From assembly GCA_030151505.1 (NCBI GenBank), contig JASLDQ010000094.1, positions 1 to 7,157 on the forward strand: 7,157 bases of DNA, read 5' to 3'. How positions within the stretch are numbered: position 1 is the first letter of the stretch; the number at the start of each line of letters is the position of its first letter. The notes under the pieces were generated by a model. It ran no database searches, was not told the DNA's origin, and saw nothing but the letters and a program-made list of their open reading frames with translations. Of this stretch, positions 1 through 7,157 are shown piece after piece. The DNA is from Chromobacteriaceae bacterium (lineage in GTDB: Bacteria; Pseudomonadota; Gammaproteobacteria; Burkholderiales; Aquaspirillaceae). The translations under genes were made by a program, and so were the position numbers.

Positions 1-888
1 GCGGACGAGGATGTGGCGCACCTGCACCTGCTCGACCATCTGTGCCTCGCCACGGGCGCGGCGCTCCTCCAGCTTGAGGATGTGGAAGCCCGAGGCCGAG
101 CGCAGCACGGCGGTGTTCTGGCCGGGCTGGAGCTTGTCGAGTTCGGCCAGGAAGGGAGCGGGCAGGCGGGTAGCAGAGCGCCAGCCCAGTTCGCCGCCCG
201 ACAGGCCGTCCGGCGCGTCAGAATAGGCGGCGGCCACCTGGGAGAAGTTGGCCCCACCGGCGAGTCTGGCCGCCGCCTCGTTGGCGCGCTTCTGCTTGCG
301 TTCGATATCCTGCGGCGACGGCTGCTCCGGCAGCGCCACCAGAATGTGCGCCAGCCGGTACTCGACCCGCTTGGCGTTGACGGCGCTGGCGAGGTAGTTG
401 TCGACCTCGCTGTCGGCCACGAACACCTTGCTGTCGACTTCGCGCTCGCGCAGGCGGTCGATGGTGATCTGCTGGCGCAGCTCGTCGCGGAAGGCGTTGT
501 AATCGGTGCCTTCCTGCGCCAGCTTCTTGCGGAAGCCGGCCGCATCGGTATGGTTCTGCGCCGCCAGCCGTTCGATCACCCGGTCGATTTCGGCGTCGTC
601 GATCTTGATGCCGTTGTTGGCGGCGTACTGCAGTTGCACTTCATCGTTGATGATGCGTTCGAGCACCTGGGTGCGCACCACCTCGTCCGGCGGCAGCGGC
701 ACGCCCTGGCGCTTGAGGTTGGCGACGATCTGCGCGGCGCGGGTGTTGAGGCCGCGCTCGGTGATCACGTTCTTGTTGACCACGGCGACCACGCGGTCGA
801 CGGTACGGACATCGGCGGCATGGACGGCGCCGGCCAGCAGGGAGGCAAGAAGCAGCGAAGCAAGTTTCGGCATGGAGCGATGAGTCAT
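1..888 (-). CDS. surA: Periplasmic chaperone / peptidyl-prolyl isomerase SurA (C-terminus cut by the window edge)
   Basis: SurA escorts unfolded outer-membrane proteins across the periplasm to the BAM complex. Translating the minus strand from 888 gives 296 open codons with no stop before the left edge. Residues 1-24 form a signal peptide: basic start, LASLLLASLLAGA core, and VHA before AD as the likely cleavage site. Residues 28-170 match the SurA N-terminal chaperone domain, with VDRVVAVVNKNVIT at its start and a helical LERIINDEVQLQYA segment. Residues 177-276 form a first parvulin domain, from YRLAHILVALPE through SDAPDGLSGGELGW to GFHILKLEER. The second parvulin domain begins at VRHILVR, exactly at the window edge. 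E. coli SurA has 428 residues, so roughly a third is missing. The ATG at 888 overlaps the lptD stop as ATGA, implying translational coupling. A second in-frame ATG at 873 would also leave a working signal peptide. The lptD-surA order is common in proteobacteria and supports the call. Confidence 0.96.
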   Translation of the reverse strand, partial: MTHRSMPKLASLLLASLLAGAVHAADVRTVDRVVAVVNKNVITERGLNTRAAQIVANLKRQGVPLPPDEVVRTQVLERIINDEVQLQYAANNGIKIDDAEIDRVIERLAAQNHTDAAGFRKKLAQEGTDYNAFRDELRQQITIDRLREREVDSKVFVADSEVDNYLASAVNAKRVEYRLAHILVALPEQPSPQDIERKQKRANEAAARLAGGANFSQVAAAYSDAPDGLSGGELGWRSATRLPAPFLAELDKLQPGQNTAVLRSASGFHILKLEERRARGEAQMVEQVQVRHILVR

Positions 889-3059
889 CGTACGTTCCGG
901 TTGATCGGGCTGTAGCCCGGGATGGCAAGACGCAGGGTATTGATCGGATTGACCCCGACACCGCCCAGCTCGGCCAGTTCCAGCTGCAGGAAAAAGCCGG
1001 TGCGGGTGGTGTTGAGGTCGCTGACATAACGCTGGGCGACGAAGCGCAGGGCCCAGCAGTCGGCGTGGTATTCGAGCCCGACCAGGTGTTCGAGCGGGGT
1101 TTTGGCGTCCAGCGAGTAGTTCTCGCGCGCCAGCGCATACCAGCGCGGCCCCAGCGGCCACATCGCCGCCAGATCGACCTGGCGCTGCGGCTCCACCGTG
1201 GTGCCGACCAGGGTCGCGCGGTCGTAGCGGAAGCGCGCCGACAGGATCTTGCCCTCGGCCGGCGAGTAGCGCACCCCCCAGTTGTAACGCTCGGTCTTGC
1301 CGAGGGTGTTGTTGTACTGGTAGTTGGATTCCAGCGTGGTGCGGCGGTTGAGCTGGCCGCTGACGGCGGCGAGGAAGTCCGACACGCTGTCGGTCAGCGG
1401 CGCGCCGCCCGGCAGGGTGACCAGCTGGTCGCGGAAGGAGAAGCGCTGGCCGACCGACACGCGCAGGCGCTCGAAACCGCCCTCGGCATCGATGTAGCGA
1501 CTGGTCAGCGCGGCGGTCAGCTGGTTGGCGTCGTTGATGCGGTCGCTCCCGGAGAAGCGGTTCTCGGTGAAGATCTGCGCGAAGTCGAAGCTGTTCTCGG
1601 TGGTGTCGAACACCGGCAGTTTCGACTGGTCGCGGTAGGGGATGTTGACGTAGAACAGGCGCGGCTCCAGCGTCTGCACCATGTCGGCCCCGAACAGCGT
1701 GGTCGGCCGGTCGAAGAACAGACCGCTGTCGACGCTGAAGGTTTGCAGCGTGCGGCTGACATGGCCGTCGAGCTGGTCGGGATTGCCGCGACCCTGCAGC
1801 GAGTAGTCGGTGTGGTGCAGGCCGATCTTGGGCGTGATGTAGCCCCAGCTGGCGGTCAGCGGCAGGGACACGGTCGGATTGACGACCAGACGCTCGCCCC
1901 GCTGCAGGGTGGGATGGCTGAAGGAAACGAATTCGGCCCCCAGCCCGGTCTGCAAGCCCAGCGGCAGTTCCTTGCCGGTACTGAACAGGATCTGCGGCAG
2001 GCGGGCATAGGGTTTGGTGATCGGCGCCAGCGGGTCCTGCAGGGTCTGGTACTGCTGCGCGTTGAGGGTCCAGCTACCCCAGCCGGCATTCCAGCTCAGC
2101 GAGGCCTGCTGCAACAGGTTGACGTTGTCGGCCAGAGTCTGGCGGTCGCTGCCCAGATCGCGGTAGTAGGCATTGTCCGAGACTTCGCGGTAGTCGACGA
2201 AGCCGGTCAGGCCGCCGCCGAAATTCTGCAGATGCTTCAGGGTGACCGCGCTGCGGGTATCGCCGTACCTGTGGTCGTCCAGCACTTCGGCGTAGACCTT
2301 GCCGCTGTAGCCGGGCTGCAGATAGCGGAACTCGCCGCCCAGCTGCAGGCCGCGGTTGCCCATCGCGCGCGGGGTGATGGTCGCGTCGTAGTTGGGGGCA
2401 AGGTTGATGTAGACCGGCTGGGCATAGTCGAAGCCGTTCTTGCTGTCGAAGCCGAAGGTCGGGGTCAGAAGACCGGTCTTGCGGCTACTGTCGAGCGGAA
2501 AATCCATCCACGGCGAATACATCAGCGGCACGCCCTTGAACTCGAACACGCTGCCGTGCGCCACGCCGACCTGCTCGTTGTAGTCGAGGTCCATTTCGCG
2601 GGCGCGGATGTACCAGTCATCGTTGCCGGGCGCGCAGGTGGTGAAGCGCGAACGGTCGATGCGGTAGGTGTTCTCGCCGGTCATTTCCAGCTGCTCGCCG
2701 TCGGCGCGCAGGCGGCTTTCCCGGCGGGTCAGGCTGGCGTCGCGCAGCACGCCGCGATTCTCGTCCATCGCGTAGTCGAGGTCGCGCCCGGTGACGGTGT
2801 CCCCGCCGCGACTGAGCCTGACCTTGTCGCCGGCCAGGAAACGGCTCTTTTGCTGGTAGTAATCGAGCCAGTCGGCTTCGATGGTCTGGTCCCCGCGGGT
2901 TGCCACCGCGTTGCCCTGGGCATGGACGCGGTCGTTGAGCGCTCCGTCGATCTGGTCGGCGGTCAGGGTGGTCGGCGGTTCCGCCGGCTCGGCGGGCGCC
3001 GCGAAGGCAAAAGCGGAAACGAGCGCCGCAGCGATAGGGGTCACGCGGAATAAGCGCAT
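885..3059 (-). CDS. lptD: LPS-assembly outer-membrane protein LptD
   Basis: LptD forms with LptE the outer-membrane translocon that places lipopolysaccharide in the outer leaflet. The product has 724 residues. Residues 1 to about 23 are a signal peptide (MRLFRVTPIAAALVSAFAFA, then an APAEPAEP stretch). Residues 30 to about 125 form the LptA-like OstA domain (LTADQIDGALNDRVHAQGNA). Conserved LptD segments follow: RFTTCAPGNDDWYIRA near 138-153 and GVPLMYSPWMDFPLD near 176-190. From about 190 onward alternating polar and aromatic residues indicate the beta-barrel. Only two cysteines exist, C142 and C668, so only one inter-domain disulfide is possible. The ATG at 3059 was chosen because it gives a clean signal peptide; the frame stays open 38 codons upstream, but that extension runs across the divergent region into amgK and looks non-coding. 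No clear Shine-Dalgarno sequence precedes the start. It is transcribed divergently from amgK and coupled to surA downstream. Confidence 0.97.
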   Translation of the reverse strand: MRLFRVTPIAAALVSAFAFAAPAEPAEPPTTLTADQIDGALNDRVHAQGNAVATRGDQTIEADWLDYYQQKSRFLAGDKVRLSRGGDTVTGRDLDYAMDENRGVLRDASLTRRESRLRADGEQLEMTGENTYRIDRSRFTTCAPGNDDWYIRAREMDLDYNEQVGVAHGSVFEFKGVPLMYSPWMDFPLDSSRKTGLLTPTFGFDSKNGFDYAQPVYINLAPNYDATITPRAMGNRGLQLGGEFRYLQPGYSGKVYAEVLDDHRYGDTRSAVTLKHLQNFGGGLTGFVDYREVSDNAYYRDLGSDRQTLADNVNLLQQASLSWNAGWGSWTLNAQQYQTLQDPLAPITKPYARLPQILFSTGKELPLGLQTGLGAEFVSFSHPTLQRGERLVVNPTVSLPLTASWGYITPKIGLHHTDYSLQGRGNPDQLDGHVSRTLQTFSVDSGLFFDRPTTLFGADMVQTLEPRLFYVNIPYRDQSKLPVFDTTENSFDFAQIFTENRFSGSDRINDANQLTAALTSRYIDAEGGFERLRVSVGQRFSFRDQLVTLPGGAPLTDSVSDFLAAVSGQLNRRTTLESNYQYNNTLGKTERYNWGVRYSPAEGKILSARFRYDRATLVGTTVEPQRQVDLAAMWPLGPRWYALARENYSLDAKTPLEHLVGLEYHADCWALRFVAQRYVSDLNTTRTGFFLQLELAELGGVGVNPINTLRLAIPGYSPINRNVR

Positions 3060-3115
3060 CGGCGTCAGAGGTCGAAATTGACCGGCGGGCAAATGCCGGT
3101 GTGGGGTGGAAAACG

Positions 3116-3132
3116 GTGCGCTAAAATCGCAC
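3116..3132. repeat. Inverted repeat enclosing the plus-strand TAAAAT box
   Basis: GTGCG (3116-3120) and CGCAC (3128-3132) are perfect inverted arms around CTAAAAT. The symmetry is centred on the candidate -10 element, which is where a repressor site could overlap a promoter. The arms are only 5 bases, so chance is a real alternative. Confidence 0.35.
3122..3127 (+). promoter_or_regulatory. Candidate -10 element for amgK
   Basis: TAAAAT matches the sigma-70 consensus TATAAT at five of six positions and lies in an AT-rich patch within GC-rich sequence. Initiation about 7 bases downstream would give a leader of roughly 33 bases before the amgK ATG. No convincing -35 hexamer sits at the right spacing (3099-3104 reads GTGTGG), so the call relies on the -10 box and its position only. 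Confidence 0.35.
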
Positions 3133-3140
3133 ACTTTGAC

Positions 3141-3153
3141 AATTGCCGCAATT
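3141..3153. repeat. Inverted repeat AATTG-CCG-CAATT in the divergent region
   Basis: Perfect 5-base inverted arms (AATTG at 3141-3145, CAATT at 3149-3153) with a 3-base spacer. It lies between the two candidate TAAAAT boxes and partly overlaps the minus-strand one. The AT-rich arms stand out against the local composition. It could be a small operator half-site pair or a coincidence. Confidence 0.35.
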
Positions 3154-3156
3154 TTA
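3151..3156 (-). promoter_or_regulatory. Candidate -10 element for lptD
   Basis: Read on the minus strand this is TAAAAT, five of six matches to the sigma-70 -10 consensus. Initiation near 3144 would give lptD a leader of about 85 bases. No good -35 is visible at 17 bases upstream (CGAGTC on the minus strand, within the start of amgK). lptD is under sigma-E control in E. coli; I see no convincing sigma-E promoter here. Confidence 0.25.
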
Positions 3157-3166
3157 CACCGACGCC

Positions 3167-5396
<2,230 letters not shown>

Positions 5397-5408
5397 CGCC
5401 CCTCGCCG

Positions 5409-5420
5409 GCGGCCGGCCGC
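5409..5420. repeat. 12-base perfect palindrome after ruvC
   Basis: GCGGCCGGCCGC is its own reverse complement and begins 12 bases after the ruvC stop. It lies in the only sizeable gap (5397-5499) of the plus-strand gene set. The surrounding GCCGG-CGG-CCGGC (5405-5417) could alternatively form a 5-base hairpin. No T-tract follows, so it is not a standard rho-independent terminator. In sequence this GC-rich it may be fortuitous. Confidence 0.4.
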
Positions 5421-5464
5421 GTGCCGACGCCCCGCACACGCCAAAGCGCCGGCACCCCGCGGCA

Positions 5465-5499
5465 TTCCCTCCCCGCCCCCGCCAACGTATCCTTGCGCG
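5465..5499 (+). promoter_or_regulatory. Candidate promoter giving a leaderless prenyltransferase transcript
   Basis: TATCCT at 5488-5493 resembles a -10 element and ends six bases before the ATG at 5500, so initiation would fall on or next to the start codon. A weak -35-like TTCCCT (5465-5470) lies 17 bases upstream. No purine-rich ribosome binding site precedes the ATG. The hexamer matches are modest, so this is a suggestion only. Confidence 0.25.
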
Positions 5500-6453
5500 A
5501 TGACAACCGCCCTTCCCGCCGAACCCTTGCCCCACGCCCTGCCCGCCGGCTGGCGCCGCTTGGCGCTGGCCACCCGCCCGGCCTTCCTCACCATCACGCT
5601 GGCCGGCTGCCTGCTGGGCGTGGCCTGCGGTCCGGTGGACGGACACAATGCGCCGTGGCTGCTGCTCGGGCTGATCGCCGCGCTGGCCGCGCACGCCGGC
5701 GCCAACGTGATCAACGACGTAGCCGACGACCAGAGCGGCACCGACGCCGCCAATACCGCGCGGCTGTTCCCTTTCACCGGCGGTAGCCGCTTCATCCAGA
5801 ACGGCGTGCTCGACCGCGCCGCGATGCGGCGGCTGGCGCTGGGGCTGTTCGGCTTCACCCTGCTGGCGGGACTGGCCCTGCTCGCACGCGGCGGCTGGCC
5901 GCTGGCCGCCATCGGCCTGACCGGCGTGTTCATTGCGTGGGCGTATTCGATGCCGCCGCTGGCACTCAACAGCCGCGGACTGGGCGAGGCCGCGCTGGCG
6001 CTGGCCTTCGCGCTGGTGCCGGTAGGCATGGCCGCAGTCGGCGGCGGCGACCTCCGCCATGCCGGCTGGGCCGGCGCGGCCTACGGCGCGCTGGTGGCGG
6101 CCATCCTCTACGCCAACCAGTTCCCCGACCGCGCGGCCGACCTGGCCGCCGGCAAGCACCACTGGGTCGCACGGCTGTCGCCGCGCCGGGCCGCGCAGGC
6201 TTATCCGCTATTCCTACTGGCCGGCTACGGCCTGCCGCCGCTGGCGGTCATGCTGGACGCGCTGCCGCCGTGGACGCTGGCGGCACTCCTGCCCTTGCCG
6301 CTGTCGCTCGCCGCCGCCCGCGATCTGGTACGCTTCGCCGACCGGCCGGCGCAACTGCGCCCGGCCATCCGTTACACCCTCGCCGCCGCCCACCTCCACG
6401 CCCTCTTGCTGGCGCTGGCCCTGGCGGCGCATCGTTTGGTCGGAAACCCATGA
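5500..6453 (+). CDS. UbiA-superfamily integral-membrane prenyltransferase, MenA-like
   Basis: This 317-residue hydrophobic protein belongs to the family that joins polyprenyl chains to aromatic or other acceptors in the inner membrane. Both Asp-rich motifs that bind Mg-diphosphate are intact. The first, [14 protein letters not shown], is at 69-82 (D73, D76 and D82 spaced as in MenA); the second, [14 protein letters not shown], is at 206-219 (D210, D214). [10 protein letters not shown] at 93-102 also resembles MenA-type relatives more than the UbiA 4-hydroxybenzoate enzyme. About eight or nine membrane segments can be picked out, for example 53-67, 115-129, 135-150, 163-180, 191-205, 234-253, 258-272 and 293-311. 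After the second motif, KHHWVARLS replaces the K-x-T-L-x-VRLG usual in MenA. The ATG at 5500 was chosen because the hydrophobic core and motifs follow it; the frame is open further upstream inside ruvC but does not look coding there. The stop overlaps ruvA as ATGA. The acceptor and prenyl substrate are not deducible, so no gene symbol is given. Confidence 0.9.
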   Translation: MTTALPAEPLPHALPAGWRRLALATRPAFLTITLAGCLLGVACGPVDGHNAPWLLLGLIAALAAHAGANVINDVADDQSGTDAANTARLFPFTGGSRFIQNGVLDRAAMRRLALGLFGFTLLAGLALLARGGWPLAAIGLTGVFIAWAYSMPPLALNSRGLGEAALALAFALVPVGMAAVGGGDLRHAGWAGAAYGALVAAILYANQFPDRAADLAAGKHHWVARLSPRRAAQAYPLFLLAGYGLPPLAVMLDALPPWTLAALLPLPLSLAAARDLVRFADRPAQLRPAIRYTLAAAHLHALLLALALAAHRLVGNP

Positions 6454-7049
6454 TCGGAAGACTGAGCGGAACGCTCATCGAAAAACACCCGCCGCAAATC
6501 GTGGTGGACGTGCACGGCATCGGCTATGAAGTCGACGTGCCCATGCCCACCTTCTACCAGCTGCCCCACCCCGGCGAAGCGGTCACGCTGTGGACCCATT
6601 TCGTCGTGCGCGAGGATGCGCAGCTCTTGTTCGGCTTCGCCAGCCGCACCGAGCGCGAAACCTTCCGCAGCCTGATCAAGGTCAGCGGCATCGGCGCCAA
6701 GATCGCGCTGGCCATCCTGTCGGCGCTGTCGGCCGACGAACTGGCGCTGGCGATCGAACAGGAAAACATCGCCCGCCTGTCCAAGGTGCCCGGCATCGGC
6801 AAGAAAACCGCCGAGCGGCTGATCCTCGAGCTGCGCGGCAAGCTGGCCGGCAGCGCCGCGACCCTGCCGCTGGTGGCGGGCAAGCCGGCGGATGCCGCCG
6901 CGCCCTCGCCGCGCGACGACATCGTCAACGCATTGCTGGCGCTGGGTTACAACGACCGCGAAGCCAACGCCGCGCTCAAGAACGTGCCGGACGACAGCGA
7001 CGTCGCCGGCGGCATCCGCGCCGCCCTCAAGACCCTGGCCAAACCCTGA
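6450..7049 (+). CDS. ruvA: Holliday junction branch-migration protein RuvA
   Basis: RuvA tetramers bind Holliday junctions in a square-planar form and load the RuvB motor. The 199-residue product is close to E. coli RuvA (203). Domain I is an OB-fold beginning [12 protein letters not shown]. The acidic pin residues E55 and D56 ([10 protein letters not shown]) guide strand separation. Domain II has two helix-hairpin-helix motifs, [10 protein letters not shown] at 78-87 and [10 protein letters not shown] at 113-122. A flexible Ala/Pro-rich linker covers about 133-154. Domain III, which contacts RuvB, is at 155-199 ([20 protein letters not shown]). The ATG at 6450 overlaps the prenyltransferase stop by four bases, and GGAA about six bases upstream may serve as a weak ribosome binding site. 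The stop overlaps the next start by one base (TGATG). ruvB does not follow directly. Confidence 0.98.
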   Translation: MIGRLSGTLIEKHPPQIVVDVHGIGYEVDVPMPTFYQLPHPGEAVTLWTHFVVREDAQLLFGFASRTERETFRSLIKVSGIGAKIALAILSALSADELALAIEQENIARLSKVPGIGKKTAERLILELRGKLAGSAATLPLVAGKPADAAAPSPRDDIVNALLALGYNDREANAALKNVPDDSDVAGGIRAALKTLAKP

Positions 7050-7157
7050 TGAAGATGAAACTGAAACCGTGCTTTACCCCGGCCCTTGCCGTCGTGCTGG
7101 CAAGCGGGCTGGCAATCTTCGGCCTGCTGGCCGGACAACTCGGCGCGCACTGGCTGC
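7049..7157 (+). CDS. N-terminus of an unidentified membrane-anchored or exported protein (cut by the window edge)
   Basis: Thirty-six codons are visible before the right edge. The product starts with a basic segment ([11 protein letters not shown]), then a hydrophobic stretch of about 20 residues from ALAVVLASG to LLAGQLG, ending GAHWL. This has the look of a signal anchor or first transmembrane helix, as found in sensor kinases, cyclases and many small envelope proteins. A signal peptide is possible, but no clear A-x-A cleavage site is visible before the cut. The ATG at 7049 overlaps the ruvA stop by one base, so it is probably part of the same operon; an in-frame ATG at 7055 is an alternative start. 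The family cannot be told from this fragment. Confidence 0.6.
   Translation, partial: MKMKLKPCFTPALAVVLASGLAIFGLLAGQLGAHWL

Larger units (their letters stand above)
3060..3166. promoter_or_regulatory. Divergent lptD / amgK control region
   Basis: These 107 bases separate the start codons of two divergent genes and must hold the 5' signals for both. The stretch 3111-3158 is clearly richer in A+T than the surrounding coding sequence. It contains a TAAAAT box on each strand (3122-3127 plus, 3151-3156 minus) and two short inverted repeats. No good Shine-Dalgarno sequence is visible in front of either gene. That this region drives both genes is inferred from the layout; the precise promoters are uncertain. 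Confidence 0.75.

Noticed and set aside
13..915. A 300-codon open frame on the plus strand antisense to surA
   Set aside because: It mirrors the real surA reading frame, has the same shadow composition and shows no recognisable domain.
1065..3053. A 662-codon open frame on the plus strand, fully antisense to lptD
   Set aside because: The minus-strand frame encodes an unmistakable LptD. The antisense translation is a low-complexity Val/Gly/Ala/Arg/Gln-rich string, as expected when GC-rich third positions suppress stops on the opposite strand.
3136..3141. A perfect TTGACA -35 hexamer on the plus strand
   Set aside because: No -10-like hexamer lies 15-18 bases downstream (the sequence there is CACCGACGCC leading into the amgK start), so it does not form a sigma-70 promoter with the visible sequence.
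5405..5417. GCCGG-CGG-CCGGC hairpin as a rho-independent terminator for ruvC
   Set aside because: There is no downstream T-run; the following bases are GC-rich, so intrinsic termination is unlikely.
6090..6876. Two copies of the E. coli Chi octamer GCTGGTGG (6090-6097 and 6869-6876), in the prenyltransferase and ruvA genes
   Set aside because: Chi is lineage specific, and in GC-rich coding sequence this octamer arises easily from consecutive CTG and GTG codons. Two copies near recombination genes are not evidence of function.

Overview
The window looks like a piece of chromosome from a GC-rich Gram-negative proteobacterium. A betaproteobacterium, possibly Neisseriales- or Rhodocyclales-like, fits best. 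This rests on gene content (LptD, SurA, an AmgK/MurU pair, RuvC, RuvA), on the general look of the proteins and on the very GC-rich third codon positions. No database search was possible, so the taxonomic placement is an inference. Nothing suggests a mobile element, prophage, CRISPR array or RNA gene. This is mostly core, tightly packed chromosome.

Layout. Positions 1-3059 hold a minus-strand outer-membrane biogenesis operon. Complete lptD (3059-885) overlaps by 4 bases the start of surA (888-1), which runs off the left edge after 296 codons. A short divergent control region (3060-3166) contains two small inverted repeats and TAAAAT boxes on both strands. From 3167 to the right edge, six genes run on the plus strand: amgK, murU, ruvC, a UbiA-superfamily (MenA-like) prenyltransferase, ruvA, and the beginning of a membrane-anchored or exported protein cut by the window edge. 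All junctions in this set are 1- or 4-base overlaps except ruvC to the prenyltransferase, which are separated by 103 bases.

How the genes fit together. LptD (with LptE) inserts LPS into the outer membrane, and SurA is the periplasmic chaperone that delivers beta-barrel proteins, including LptD, to the BAM machine. AmgK and MurU form the anomeric recycling route from MurNAc to UDP-MurNAc, which bypasses early peptidoglycan precursor synthesis. So the divergent region separates outer-membrane assembly from cell-wall recycling. RuvC and RuvA resolve Holliday junctions, and here they appear to be co-transcribed with the recycling genes. Two features break the textbook picture. An integral-membrane prenyltransferase of uncertain substrate sits between ruvC and ruvA, and ruvA is followed directly by a membrane-anchored or exported protein rather than ruvB.

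No clearly novel multi-gene system is evident. The points most worth a second look are the prenyltransferase and its possible leaderless start, the divergent promoter region, the two-cysteine LptD, and the unidentified gene at the right edge.
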